This document shows, piece by piece, positions 17,522 to 26,939 of a stretch of DNA of 64,000 nt. A model generated the notes under the pieces. It was not told the origin of the DNA. It did not search any database and was given only the letters and a program-made list of their open reading frames with translations. The number at the start of each line of letters is the position of its first letter. Position 1 is the stretch's first letter. The position numbers and the translations under genes were made by a program. Source of the stretch: Paenibacillus sp. DMB5. Its GTDB lineage: Bacteria > Bacillota > Bacilli > Paenibacillales > Paenibacillaceae. The stretch lies in the NCBI RefSeq assembly GCF_001517085.1, contig NZ_LRAC01000172.1, positions 83,295-147,294 of the forward strand. The letters run 5' to 3'.

Positions 17522-19876
17522 TTATACAGTCAAAACTTGTTCACCTTTTACAGAAATTTCATTCTCCTGCTCACGGGTCATGAAGTACGTAAACGTAAGG
17601 GCCAGGAATACAATCCCATAAATGGCCAGCACTCCCGCATCACTCCACATCACACCGTAATTGCCGGTGGAAATGGCTGCCTTGAACCCGCGGACACTGT
17701 AGGTCATCGGAAGCAGCGGATTAAAGAATTTCATCCAGCCCGGAATCAGCTCCAGCGGGAAGGTTCCTGCGCTGGTTGTCAGCTGGAAGATCAGAATCAC
17801 AATCACTACAAAACGTCCAGGCTGATCCAGCCAGGTTACAATCGCCTGGATCATCCACATGAACGAAATACTGGTAATAAAGGTGAACGCGTAGAACAAG
17901 GCCACATTCTGTACCTCAAGGCCAAGGCCGTACAGTACAATCATTGCCGCCATCAGCGACTGGAGCACACTCATCATCGAGAAGGTCAGCGTACGGCTGA
18001 TGAACCGGTTGAACCGGCTGGCACCTGGAACTTCGGAGCTGCTCATCGGAATGACCAGTGTGCAGATCAGCGCGCCTACAAACAATCCGAGTGACAGGAA
18101 GTAAGGGGCAAAGCCTGTGCCGTAATTCGGTACTGCGCTGACCTTCACTTCTTCAATCTGCACAGGCTGTGCGAACATGGACACCAGAGCGTCCGTCTTG
18201 TTCACTGTGCTGGTCTGGGAAGCGGCATCTCCAAGCTTGGAGGCGAGCTCACCGGAACCGGACTTCAGCTCGTCGAGGCCGTCCTTCAACTGGCCCGCAC
18301 CGTCGCTGAGCTTCTTCGAGCCGTCCGCTACGGAGTTCAGGCCGCTGCTCAGCTGGCCTGCGCCTGCAAGCAGCTTGGAGGTGCCGGCTTCCAGCGCCTT
18401 GCCGCCGTCAGCCAGCTTCGCTCCGCCTGCGGCTGCTTCGTCCAGCTTCGCGCCGAACTGCTGCATCCCGGCGGACAATGTGCCGCCGCCGGTTTCCAGC
18501 TTCGCTGCGCCGGCCACGAGCTGCTGCTGCCCGGCCAGCAGCTGCGTGCTGCCTGCATTCAGCTGCTGCGCACCTTCATGCAGCTGGGCAACCCCCGCGT
18601 CCAGCTGCTGCGTTCCCGCCTGCAGCTGGTTCGCGCCCTGCACCAGCTGCCCGTGGCCGCTGTGCAGCGAAGTTGCGCCAGCCAGCAGCTGCTGCTGGCT
18701 CTGATCGAGCTGCGCTGTGCCTTCGGCTACAGCGGCGCTTGCGGCCAGCAGCTTCTGCACATCTGCACTTGCAGCAAGCTGCGGGTTCGACTTGGCCAGC
18801 TGCTGCAGGCCGTCTGATACAGCCTTGGCAGCGGCGCTAACCTTCGCGCTGCCCTCCTTGGAAGCCTGAAGACCGGCTTCCAGCTTCGCACTGCCTTCAT
18901 TTGCGTCCGTCAGTCCGGCCGCAAGCTTCGCGCTGCCGTCCACTACGGACTGCGTGCCGGCCGCAAGCTTCGCTGTCCCGTCCACGGCCGACTGTGTGCC
19001 GGCCTGTAATGCCTTGGCTCCGGCTTCTGACTTCTTCAGTCCGGCGCTGAGCTGCTTGCTGCCGTCTGCAGTCTGGGCAACGCCGGCCTGCAGCTTCTTG
19101 TGTGCAGCGGACAATTGCTCAAGTCCGCCTGCCAGGGTGCTGCTGCCGCTCTCCAGCGCTGCGGCCCCTGTATTCAAGGCGGTTACGCCTTCTGTCAGCG
19201 GAGCTACACCTTCTACCAGCTTGCCCGTGCCTTCAGTCAGCACAAGCAGATTATCCTTCAGCTTGAGCGCACCGTCATCCAGTTTGGCTGCGCCGTCGGC
19301 AATTTTCGTTGCACCGTCTCCGGCATCGCCGAGCCCATCGGCGATTTCCGTAATTTTATCGAACACGGAAGTCGTATAAGCTTCAGTAATTTTGGCGGAT
19401 ACCTTGGTCTTGATATCCTTTACTGCAGTCCCGCCGATCTGGCCGGCAAGGAAGTTATAGCCTTCATTCGGCTCATAGATAATTTTGGCCGGCTGCGGAT
19501 CTGCTTCCAGCAGCGTCGTCGCGTTCGCGGAAAAATCCTCAGGAACGATAATAGCCATATAGTACGTATTATCGTCCAGACCCGCTTCCGCCTCGGCACG
19601 GGTTACGAAATGCCATTTGAACCCGTCGGTCTTTTTAAGCTCCTCCACCAGATCACTGCCGGCGGTAAGCTGGGAGCCCTCGTACTCGGCGCCCTTATCC
19701 TCATTGACAACAGCCACCGGCAGCTCGTTCATCTTACCGTACGGGTCCCAGAAAGCCTTGAGGAATAATCCGCTGTACAGCACGGGAATGAACAGGACGA
19801 CAAACATGGGAATCAGCACCTTCGGATTCTTCAGTGCCGCACCCAGGTCCTTGAAAAAGACAGATAAAGATTTCAT
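17522..19876 (-). CDS. yhgE: YhgE/Pip-type membrane protein
   Basis: A 784-residue protein of the YhgE/phage-infection-protein family. It has one N-terminal membrane helix (about 20-40), a large extracellular part, and five to six C-terminal helices (about 600-770) of ABC-2 permease type. Residues 180-565 are a long run of heptad-like repeats (LxxGxxxL, DGxxxLxxG) predicted to form an extended helical rod. Relatives serve as a phage receptor in Lactococcus (Pip) and resemble the EsaA protein of type VII secretion, but no ESX genes occur here. A 23-bp TGACC-N13-GGTCA site lies 110 bp upstream, shared with the adjacent TetR gene, and yhgD-yhgE pairing in B. subtilis supports regulation by that protein. 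Confidence 0.9.
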   Translation of the reverse strand: MKSLSVFFKDLGAALKNPKVLIPMFVVLFIPVLYSGLFLKAFWDPYGKMNELPVAVVNEDKGAEYEGSQLTAGSDLVEELKKTDGFKWHFVTRAEAEAGLDDNTYYMAIIVPEDFSANATTLLEADPQPAKIIYEPNEGYNFLAGQIGGTAVKDIKTKVSAKITEAYTTSVFDKITEIADGLGDAGDGATKIADGAAKLDDGALKLKDNLLVLTEGTGKLVEGVAPLTEGVTALNTGAAALESGSSTLAGGLEQLSAAHKKLQAGVAQTADGSKQLSAGLKKSEAGAKALQAGTQSAVDGTAKLAAGTQSVVDGSAKLAAGLTDANEGSAKLEAGLQASKEGSAKVSAAAKAVSDGLQQLAKSNPQLAASADVQKLLAASAAVAEGTAQLDQSQQQLLAGATSLHSGHGQLVQGANQLQAGTQQLDAGVAQLHEGAQQLNAGSTQLLAGQQQLVAGAAKLETGGGTLSAGMQQFGAKLDEAAAGGAKLADGGKALEAGTSKLLAGAGQLSSGLNSVADGSKKLSDGAGQLKDGLDELKSGSGELASKLGDAASQTSTVNKTDALVSMFAQPVQIEEVKVSAVPNYGTGFAPYFLSLGLFVGALICTLVIPMSSSEVPGASRFNRFISRTLTFSMMSVLQSLMAAMIVLYGLGLEVQNVALFYAFTFITSISFMWMIQAIVTWLDQPGRFVVIVILIFQLTTSAGTFPLELIPGWMKFFNPLLPMTYSVRGFKAAISTGNYGVMWSDAGVLAIYGIVFLALTFTYFMTREQENEISVKGEQVLTV

Positions 19877-19985
19877 TCTGGTTCTCTCCTTATAATCATA
19901 TGCTCTTTATACAAAGCTATAAATCTCTCTCTGTTTAGGCGGGGCTGCTATTTGCTAGCTGGATGAAAGTTGCAGTAACACCAGA

Positions 19986-20008
19986 TGACCATTTTCCCCA
20001 TTCGGTCA
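19986..20008. promoter_or_regulatory. Putative TetR operator upstream of yhgE
   Basis: TGACC and GGTCA arms separated by exactly 13 bases, 110 bp before the yhgE start. It matches the site at 20740-20762 at 18 of 23 positions in the same orientation. Confidence 0.65.
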
Positions 20009-20118
20009 ATTAAGAGCAAAAAAAATTTGTTCAGCCTTTCTGCTGCACTCTCCACATGCAGCACCGTACTAAGGGACAGCGGACAAACTGTGCGCCGTTC
20101 CCTCCGGCAGCCCATGGC

Positions 20119-20694
20119 TTACTGTGCCAGGCCATCTGACAGAAACAAGTGAAAATAATCCTTGATCTGCTCCTTGCTCAAAGGTACATGCACCTTGTTC
20201 AGCTCGGCGGTCAGTACAATGTACAGCCTGAACATTACTATGGACACGATCTTGGGGTCACACGGCTTGATTTCCCCTTGCTGTATGGCCTGCTCCACCT
20301 CCCGTTCCAGATATTCCAGCACAACGTTCTCGAGCTTGTCGAGCCCGTCACCGGCCTGCGGCGTTCCGAAATCGCGACTTTCCTGGGAAAGCTTGATAAA
20401 CAGCTCATGTTCGCTTCGAAATTCAAGCAGTGCATCCAGCACCCTGTGCAGGTTATCAAAAAACGGCTTATCCCGCCTGATCTCCCGCTCGGCGATATGC
20501 TTCATCTCAGTAATGACATCACGCAGAATCTCATCAAACAGCTGCTCCTTATTCGTAAAAAAGGTATAAATCGTGCCTTTTCCGACATTCGCAATCTTGG
20601 CGACCTGATCCATTGTCGTTGCCTTATAGCCGAATAATGAAAAACATTTCGTCGCGGCCTGAAGCACCAGCTGCCTTCGATCTACCACAGCCAC
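20119..20694 (-). CDS. TetR/AcrR-family transcriptional regulator, YhgD-like
   Basis: A 191-residue repressor. The N-terminal HTH runs from about residue 5 to 50 (FGYKATTMDQVAKIANVGKGTIYTFFTNKEQLF), the typical TetR signature; the C-terminal part is helical and would bind an unknown ligand. The GTG at 20692-20694 is chosen because GGGAGTGG lies six bases upstream; a TTG at 20718 gives a longer form without a good site. It lies directly upstream of yhgE in the same orientation but 240 bp away, and both promoters carry the same 23-bp imperfect palindrome, so autoregulation plus control of yhgE is likely. Confidence 0.92.
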   Translation of the reverse strand: MAVVDRRQLVLQAATKCFSLFGYKATTMDQVAKIANVGKGTIYTFFTNKEQLFDEILRDVITEMKHIAEREIRRDKPFFDNLHRVLDALLEFRSEHELFIKLSQESRDFGTPQAGDGLDKLENVVLEYLEREVEQAIQQGEIKPCDPKIVSIVMFRLYIVLTAELNKVHVPLSKEQIKDYFHLFLSDGLAQ

Positions 20695-20739
20695 CTGTAT
20701 CCACTCCCTTTCCTGCAAAAAATCGCTGCCGCATTATCT

Positions 20740-20762
20740 TGACCACTTTACTAATCCGGTCA
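20740..20762. promoter_or_regulatory. Putative TetR operator upstream of its own gene
   Basis: TGACC-N13-GGTCA, 46 bp before the GTG start of the tetR gene, a usual position for an autoregulatory operator. Another GGTCA half-site follows at 20766-20770. Confidence 0.65.
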
Positions 20763-20998
20763 TTTGGTCATTACCCACTTTATCACTTTCCCTTTCACTT
20801 GGCAATACCCGGCTGCGCTCTTTATTTTTAATTTATTGCAGTGTTTTAACTTTCCAATTACGTCTTATTTGTATAATGTGAGATAAGGGGTTCATTCCCT
20901 TGTATAATGTAATAGAACTATTACAGAGAGGTATCTCGTATTCGATCTAAGAAGAGGACCCGCAATTCTACCCATAAAGGAAAGTAGCAGGTGAACTT

Positions 20999-22186
20999 AT
21001 GCGAAAGAAAAGAGTACTGCTGTTTTCGGAAGGCTTCGGCACGGGCCATACAGGGGCAGCCTATGCTCTGGCCGAAGGAATCAGACTGCTTAACCCGGAC
21101 GTCCAGTGCCGGGTCATTGAGCTGGGCAAATTCCTGAATCCTACGGTTGCGCCTTGGATCCTTTCCGCTTACCGCAAGACAGTCAGCAGCCAGCCTAAGC
21201 TGGTCGGCATGATGTATAAAACCCAATATCATAAATCACTTAACCGGCTGACCCGTGCAGCGCTGCACCGGGTTTTTTATACTCATGCCAAAAAGGTGGT
21301 CGAGCAGCTGAAGCCCGATCTTATTATCTGCTCCCATCCGATTCCTGCCGCTGTCATCTCCAGGCTGAAGCAGCAGGGGCTGGATATACCGCTTTATACT
21401 TTGATAACAGATTATGACGCGCACGGCAGCTGGGTGAACCCTGAGGCTGACCGCTACCTGGTCTCTACCTCACGGGTCAAATCCATCCTTACCGGGCGGG
21501 GAGTGCCGCCTGAGCGGGTCACAGTCACCGGGATTCCGGTGCACCCGAAGTTCTGGGAGCGTTCCAACAAGACATTGCTTCGTAAAGAGCTCGGACTGGC
21601 TGATATCCCAACTGTTCTAATTATGGGCGGAGGCTGGGGCCTAATGTTCGGCCAGGATGTCATGGATTCCCTTACCGCCAGAATGGATCAGATTCAGCTG
21701 ATCTTTTGTATGGGGAGCAACGACAAGCTGGTAGCGCGGATGCGCTCCACTCCGCTGCTGAATCATCCCAATGTAAAAATCCTGGGCTACAGCAGCGAAA
21801 TCAACAAGCTGATGGACGCTTCAGACCTGCTGATAACGAAACCGGGCGGGATGACCTGCACGGAAGGGCAGGCCAAAGGGATTCCAATGCTGTTCTACAG
21901 CGCCATCCCCGGCCAGGAAGAGAAGAACTGCCAGTATTTCGTAGAGCTCGGGCTGGCCGAGGTGCTCGACTCCCAGGTGGTGGACAAATGGTTCTCCCTC
22001 CTGCTCCGCGAATACGCGGGGATCGAAGAGCAGCGCAGACGGCGGCTCGCCCTGGAACGCCAGCAGCCCCACAACTGCGCCTCCACGGTGCTGCAGCTTC
22101 TGGGCAAGACCGCAGACGGACCTGCCGAGCTCCGGAGCACACGGGCGCAGGCGCGGACAGAAGAGGCTGTTTATGTTACGCCCTGA
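20999..22186 (+). CDS. Glycosyltransferase of the MGDG synthase/UgtP family (GT28)
   Basis: A 395-residue glycosyltransferase with the N-terminal MGDG-synthase-type domain (LLFSEGFGTGHTGAAYAL, then TDYDAHGSWVNPEADRYLV) and the C-terminal GT28 donor-binding domain with LIMGGGWGL and KPGGMTCTEGQAKGIPML. In Firmicutes these enzymes transfer glucose from UDP-glucose to diacylglycerol, giving glycolipids that also anchor lipoteichoic acid. No signal peptide is present; association with the inner membrane face is expected. An AGCAGGTG site precedes the ATG. Two TATAAT hexamers at 20872 and 20903 upstream are candidate -10 elements. The exact acceptor is not certain from sequence. Confidence 0.88.
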   Translation: MRKKRVLLFSEGFGTGHTGAAYALAEGIRLLNPDVQCRVIELGKFLNPTVAPWILSAYRKTVSSQPKLVGMMYKTQYHKSLNRLTRAALHRVFYTHAKKVVEQLKPDLIICSHPIPAAVISRLKQQGLDIPLYTLITDYDAHGSWVNPEADRYLVSTSRVKSILTGRGVPPERVTVTGIPVHPKFWERSNKTLLRKELGLADIPTVLIMGGGWGLMFGQDVMDSLTARMDQIQLIFCMGSNDKLVARMRSTPLLNHPNVKILGYSSEINKLMDASDLLITKPGGMTCTEGQAKGIPMLFYSAIPGQEEKNCQYFVELGLAEVLDSQVVDKWFSLLLREYAGIEEQRRRRLALERQQPHNCASTVLQLLGKTADGPAELRSTRAQARTEEAVYVTP

Positions 22187-22194
22187 ACGATCAA

Positions 22195-22234
22195 AAACCT
22201 CCAATTCTGCCTGATGCAGATTTGGAGGTTTTTT
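22195..22234 (+). terminator. Rho-independent terminator
   Basis: AAACCTCCAA and TTGGAGGTTT enclose a smaller CTGC/GCAG stem, followed by T6. It directly follows the GT28 gene and may also serve the convergent hydrolase. Confidence 0.9.
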
Positions 22235-22255
22235 AGTTGTCTGCAGGCAGGACCC

Positions 22256-23146
22256 TTATTTATAAAAGGTATGATTGCCGATGGTCTTGGCATAGGTGCG
22301 TGAATGATGTACGGTCAGATCCTGGGCCAGCTGCAGTGACAGGAAAAAATACGTATCGTCCGTAACCTCTTTCACTCCGGAAAGAGCGGCATTGACCGCT
22401 TTTATACTGTCTTCATTCGGTTTCACACGTTTAAGACGCCCGTTAGCTACCGGGCTAAACTGGCTTTTCTGATAAATAACCTCATATATAGTGTCGGGAA
22501 AATTGGCTGACCGTAGCCTGTTCAGAACAACGTTGGCGACTGCCACCTTGCCCTGGTACGGTTCACCCTCCGCTTCTGCCATTACAATCTTTTGCAGCAG
22601 TAGCAGGTCTTCTTCGGATACGGCGTAGCTCCAGGTTGCTTCCGCTTGCTGTTCCTGGTTTAGTAGCTTTGTCCGGGAGAAGAACAATTTAAGGGGGGGA
22701 TTTTGCTGAGATGCCGTTTTGACTTTGTTTACAGTCTGATTCCCCTTGGCTGCCGCCTGTTTGAGTGCTGTCTGCACTGCCGGCGGGGCCTTCATCAGAG
22801 TGGCTTTGGGCTGAACGGCTGGTTTAACGGCTGCCTGCTTGGGCTTCAGCTTACCAGGATCGAACCATTCCGCCTTGGGCTGCTTGTCCTGCCAGACCTG
22901 GCCAAGACTTGTTGCTGATGTATAAAAGACAGGGGTGCTTATCCTGCCTGACCTCTCCTGAGCTGACGATTGCTGTACCTGCAGCGCTGCGGCTGCGGCA
23001 TGGCCGGCTCCGGCTAATTTATCCAATTGCTGTGTATTCTGGCCTTCGGTAACAACGCCGGGGCTAAACAGGCTTATCGCTGAGAAACACACTAGAATTA
23101 CGCCGACCAGCAGCGCAATACAGCGGTTTTGTTTAAAAATCTCCAT
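22256..23146 (-). CDS. SleB/CwlJ-type cell wall hydrolase
   Basis: A 296-residue exported protein with one N-terminal membrane helix or signal anchor (about 10-30), a long Ala/Lys/Gln/Pro-rich linker, and a C-terminal Hydrolase_2 domain (about 175-296). The domain begins LLLLQKIVMAEAEGEPYQGKVAVANVVLNR and ends TIGNHTFYK, with the catalytic Glu in MAEAEGE. SleB and CwlJ are lytic enzymes of spore cortex germination; related proteins act on vegetative wall. The long linker and lack of a PG_binding_1 domain differ from SleB, so the substrate is uncertain. AGGAGGT precedes the ATG at 23146. Confidence 0.88.
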   Translation of the reverse strand: MEIFKQNRCIALLVGVILVCFSAISLFSPGVVTEGQNTQQLDKLAGAGHAAAAALQVQQSSAQERSGRISTPVFYTSATSLGQVWQDKQPKAEWFDPGKLKPKQAAVKPAVQPKATLMKAPPAVQTALKQAAAKGNQTVNKVKTASQQNPPLKLFFSRTKLLNQEQQAEATWSYAVSEEDLLLLQKIVMAEAEGEPYQGKVAVANVVLNRLRSANFPDTIYEVIYQKSQFSPVANGRLKRVKPNEDSIKAVNAALSGVKEVTDDTYFFLSLQLAQDLTVHHSRTYAKTIGNHTFYK

Positions 23147-23228
23147 CACTTACCTCCTAGTTTACGGCACATTCCTATTGTATGTAACCGAAAATGGAAG
23201 CTTTGAAAACTTTCTTGTCGATTTAAGC

Positions 23229-23834
23229 TTAGAAAAATGACATTTTTCCGATCATTTCATACATAGGAATGGCATGCATTCTAGTAGCATACACCACAAA
23301 AGCATCAACCGTCCAGTCTTTTACCGAACAATTGTTCTCTATTTTGTCTGTCCGGTCCCGCATATCGCCCAGCAGCCCCGAACTGAAAACGCGTTCATCC
23401 CGGTATTTGCGGGCTAAAGTCAGGTGCGGAGAATAGGATCTTTTTTCCGCCTTAAACCCCAGCGCCGAAGTTGCCGAAACGACGTCGCGCTGGAGCTCCT
23501 GCAGCCGCTCCAGCTCACCGGAAATCCCGGCCCACAGCACTCTTGGCGACTCCGGAGCACCGAAGGTTCCCCATTCCCCGAGACGGAGCCTGAACGGTTT
23601 CTGTCCGGCAGAAATTACCTTCAGGGCAGCAAGCAGTGCGGGAATTTGGGCAGCCGGGGTGTCACCCAGAAACTGGAGGGTAATATGATAATCATCGGGA
23701 TATGTCCATTTGGCGAACTTCAGCCTTGAAGACAGTGCGGCCGCTTCCTGTCCCAGCAGCCTTCCCTGCTCCTCAGGCAGCTTCACGGCAACAAACAGAC
23801 GCTCAGGATCACGGCCAAACGTACGGTTTTCCAT
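23229..23834 (-). CDS. thpR: RNA 2',3'-cyclic phosphodiesterase
   Basis: A 201-residue 2H phosphoesterase. Both HxT motifs are present, HITLQFLG near residue 50 and HLTLAR near residue 130, in the spacing of LigT/ThpR enzymes, which open 2',3'-cyclic phosphates on RNA. The ATG at 23832-23834 follows AGGTGAAA; a 35-residue extension to 23939 would read into the divergent promoter region and lacks a site. It is divergently transcribed from the hydroxyacid dehydrogenase with less than 120 bp between them. Confidence 0.92.
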   Translation of the reverse strand: MENRTFGRDPERLFVAVKLPEEQGRLLGQEAAALSSRLKFAKWTYPDDYHITLQFLGDTPAAQIPALLAALKVISAGQKPFRLRLGEWGTFGAPESPRVLWAGISGELERLQELQRDVVSATSALGFKAEKRSYSPHLTLARKYRDERVFSSGLLGDMRDRTDKIENNCSVKDWTVDAFVVYATRMHAIPMYEMIGKMSFF

Positions 23835-23922
23835 GTGTATTTCACCTTTCGGGACAGATTTGATATCCTTATTGTATACAAGATCAGCCAATTTTACGAA
23901 AATTGTATAACGGGAGGGAACC

Positions 23923-24881
23923 ATCATCACTAAATCCATTGTTTGTTTGCAGCCACTTACTTCTCAGCAGCAGGAGACCATTCTCGCCGCCGCTCCGGGT
24001 TATACCCTTACACTGGGAAATGCCAAAAGCCCGGATCTTGATCAGCTTGCCCGCGCGGAAATTATAATCGGCTGGGGCAAAGGCATAGCAGATACCGTGC
24101 TGCAGCCGGGTTCACCGCTCCGCTGGGTCCAGACCTGGTCTGCCGGCGTGGAGAAGCTGCCGCTTCGGAGGCTGGAGGAGCGGGGCATCCTTCTGACAAA
24201 TGCCAGCGGTGTCCATGCCGAGCCGATCACGGCCGTTATTATCGGATTCATGCTGATGTTTACCCGAAACTTTCACACAGCGATCCGCAATCAGCTGGAA
24301 CGCAAGTGGCATTCGGACGGCAAGGAAAGCGAGCTGACCGGTAAAACCGCCGTCATTGCCGGAACGGGCTCCATCGGAAGCGAGACCGCCAGAATCGCCA
24401 AGGCTTTCCGGATGAAAACCATCGGAATCAGCCGCTCAGGCTCAGAGGTTGACGGGTTTGACAAGGTCTACACCACTGCACGGCTGCATGAAGCAGCCGA
24501 ATCTGCCGACTTCCTGATCAACACCCTGCCGCTTACCGACGAAACGAAGGGACTCTTTAATGCCGATGTGTTTAATGCCTGCCCGCAGGGGGCTTATTAT
24601 ATCAACATCGGACGCGGGGCGACCACGGATACTGAAGCCCTTATGACCGCGCTGAACAGCGGGCAGCTGGCCGAGCGGGTCTCGATGTCTTTGACCCCGA
24701 ACCGCTCCCTTCTGAACATCCGCTTTGGGGCATGGAGCAGGTCATTATTACACCGCACTGCGCCGGTACGACGGACCGTTATGCCGACCGGATCGTAGAG
24801 CTCTTTACCGAGAATGTACAAGCTTACCTGAAGGACGGCCAGCCTTCCCGTAACCTGGTGGATTATAGCCGGCAATACTAA
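23923..24881 (+). pseudogene. D-2-hydroxyacid dehydrogenase, frameshifted near the C-terminus
   Basis: NAD-dependent D-isomer 2-hydroxyacid dehydrogenase family (about 318 residues if repaired), with the Rossmann motif AGTGSIGSETARIAK, the catalytic Arg region YYINIGRG and, in the second frame, the PEPLPSEHPLW and TPHCAGTTDRY segment that carries the catalytic His. At about 24673 GCCGAG should read GCCGGAG; the lost G sends the reading into a stop at 24798. The start is also unusual: GGGAGGG at 23912-23918 points to ATC codons at 23923 or 23926, while the first canonical start (TTG 23947) is too far. Substrate unknown. Confidence 0.82.
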
Positions 24882-24909
24882 TATCGTTTAACATCCCGGT
24901 TCGTTTTAA

Positions 24910-24953
24910 AAAGGGGGATTCCCGGCAGCTTTTCCTGCCGGGAATCCCCCTTT
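24910..24953. terminator. Strong bidirectional terminator
   Basis: A perfect 19-bp stem, AAAGGGGGATTCCCGGCAG with its complement, around a six-base loop; followed by TTTGTCTTTT on the plus strand and TTTTTAAAACG on the minus strand. It separates the convergent dehydrogenase and chemoreceptor genes. Confidence 0.93.
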
Positions 24954-24971
24954 GTCTTTTGCTGTTCGCGG

Positions 24972-26747
24972 TTAAATCCGGAAACGCGTTACCGACTCCT
25001 CAAGCTCCACCAGACGGCTGCGCAGCTGGCCGATGCCGGCTGCCACCTCACTGGTCGCCTGCACCTGCTCATTGGCAGAGGCTGACGTCTCCTCCACTCC
25101 TGCTGCCGACTGCTGGGCAAGTGCCGAGATATGCTGGCTGAATTCATTCATCGTCTCACTTGCACCGGCCATTTTCCGGATATCTCCGCCCATATTATCA
25201 ATGGTGCCTGCCATTACATCTACCGAGCGGTTAATATCCGCCAGGGCGCTGCCGGTCTCCAGAATCTGCCTGCCGCCCTCCTCCGTCTTCAGTACACCTT
25301 CCCGCAGCTGCTCCACCATCTCTCTGGAATCCGCCTGAATCCCTTGAGTGATGCTGGTGATTTCGGATACGGTCTGCTGCACATCCTCTGACAGCTTGCG
25401 CACTTCCTGGGCAACGACCGCGAATCCGCGCCCGCTGTCCCCGGCTCTGGCAGCCTCTATCGCCGCGTTGATGGCCAGCAGATGAGTCTGTTCAGAGATG
25501 CTGCGGATGGAGCCGACCAGCCGGAAGATCCCTTCATTCTTACGGTTAAGCTCCTCCACTGTATCCATCGACTGGGATACAACTTCGGCAATCTGGCCCA
25601 TCTGTGCCACCGAGCTTTCCATCAGTGCTCTGCCCCGCTCGCCTTTGGTGCGCACCTGATCCGAATGCAGCCGCAGCTCTTCCCCCTTGCCGGCAAAGTC
25701 GCTTATCAGCTTGTTCAAATCCTCAACCGCCTTCGAGGCTTCCACAGCGGATTCCGCCTGGCTGCCTGCCGCATTGGCCAGCTCCTCCATTGTAACGGCA
25801 ATCTGGCTGCTTCCCTCTTTGGTCCCTGACACCGTGCGGACCAGCTCATCGCCCTGCCGGGCGATGATTCCCGAGACGTTACGAATCTGGCTGACGATCG
25901 CAAGCAGCGTCCGGTTCGTGTCATTGGCCGTTTTGGCAAGCCGCCCTATCTCATCCTCATTGCGGATCAGGGTATCCTCCGAGGTCAGATCCCCCTCCGC
26001 AATCCGCTGCAGATGAGCGGTTACCGCTTTGATCGGGTTAATAATCGTCTTACGGATTACCATATTGATCAGGCCGATAATCAGCAGTACAAGCAGTATG
26101 ATTATACTGATAATAGTAAGCGAGGCGTGAAATGCATCCTCCGAGTGTCTCCCATCCTGCTCGGCATCCTCCTGGCTGTGCTTGACCAGCGCCTCCAGAT
26201 CAATCTGCATCGCATTAAAGGCATCAATCCCTTTTTGCGAGACCTCCAGCGCGAGCTGCTCATTCCCCTCGTCACTAAGCTTGATAGCCTGACTATTGAT
26301 CGTCATGTATTCATTCCATTTGTCACTGAGGGCTGACAGCTGCTCCAGTCCTGTGTCACTGTCAAGCGATTCTCTGTAAAGCTTCATCAAATCGGCAACC
26401 TTGCGGATCGCCTGAGCCCTTTGTTCTTCAAGCTTAGCCTTTTCAGCACTGTCTGTATTGAGAATATGCTGCATACTGAGCGCCATAATGTGCTCTGTAT
26501 AATAATTGATATCATGCACCTGATTAAGCGCCGGTATTGCTTTTTCAACAATATTCCCTGTGTTTTTCTGCATATTGTACATTTGATAGAGGGAGGTACC
26601 CCCGATTAGCAGAACCAGCAGGGCCAAGGCTGCGTAGCCTGTGGCGATTTTTGCTCCAACGCTTTTTTTTCTGGCCTCCATGACCTTTTTCATAGTACCT
26701 TTTGTCTGCTTCAGTACGGATTCCAACCGATTCCGCTCTTTTCCCAC
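24972..26747 (-). CDS. Methyl-accepting chemotaxis protein
   Basis: A 591-residue chemoreceptor: basic N-terminus, first membrane helix (about 35-55), an extracytoplasmic four-helix-bundle sensor of some 150 residues, second helix (IISIIILLVLLIIGLINMVI), HAMP domain, and a signalling domain with the hairpin tip HLLAINAAIEAARAGDSGRGFAVVAQEVRKL that contacts CheA/CheW. The ligand is not evident. The GTG at 26745-26747 is chosen because AGAGGGGG lies just upstream; the longer frame to 26897 has no site. No other chemotaxis genes are nearby. Confidence 0.93.
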   Translation of the reverse strand: MGKERNRLESVLKQTKGTMKKVMEARKKSVGAKIATGYAALALLVLLIGGTSLYQMYNMQKNTGNIVEKAIPALNQVHDINYYTEHIMALSMQHILNTDSAEKAKLEEQRAQAIRKVADLMKLYRESLDSDTGLEQLSALSDKWNEYMTINSQAIKLSDEGNEQLALEVSQKGIDAFNAMQIDLEALVKHSQEDAEQDGRHSEDAFHASLTIISIIILLVLLIIGLINMVIRKTIINPIKAVTAHLQRIAEGDLTSEDTLIRNEDEIGRLAKTANDTNRTLLAIVSQIRNVSGIIARQGDELVRTVSGTKEGSSQIAVTMEELANAAGSQAESAVEASKAVEDLNKLISDFAGKGEELRLHSDQVRTKGERGRALMESSVAQMGQIAEVVSQSMDTVEELNRKNEGIFRLVGSIRSISEQTHLLAINAAIEAARAGDSGRGFAVVAQEVRKLSEDVQQTVSEITSITQGIQADSREMVEQLREGVLKTEEGGRQILETGSALADINRSVDVMAGTIDNMGGDIRKMAGASETMNEFSQHISALAQQSAAGVEETSASANEQVQATSEVAAGIGQLRSRLVELEESVTRFRI

Positions 26748-26894
26748 AACTATGCCCCCTCTGATTTCCGAAAACCTTACAAGTAATTTACAATCGATTG
26801 CTTTCATTTTCACAATTGGGCAAAACGATACACTACTCTCTATATTTCGGCAGGAATTACGGATATTTTTAGATGATGTCATATATCCTCCGCA

Positions 26895-26926
26895 CAATAA
26901 AACCGGGCTCCCGCAGGGAACCCGGT
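26895..26926 (-). terminator. Terminator for dgt
   Basis: On the minus strand ACCGGG-TTCCC pairs with GGGA-CCCGGT around a short loop and is followed by TTTATTG, 14 bp after the dgt stop. Confidence 0.75.
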
Positions 26927-26939
26927 CTGTCTGAACGGC

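Noticed and set aside
17530..19900. Long plus-strand open frames opposite yhgE
   Set aside because: They come from the repetitive, G/C-rich heptad region of yhgE read backwards; low-complexity composition and no starts with ribosome binding sites.
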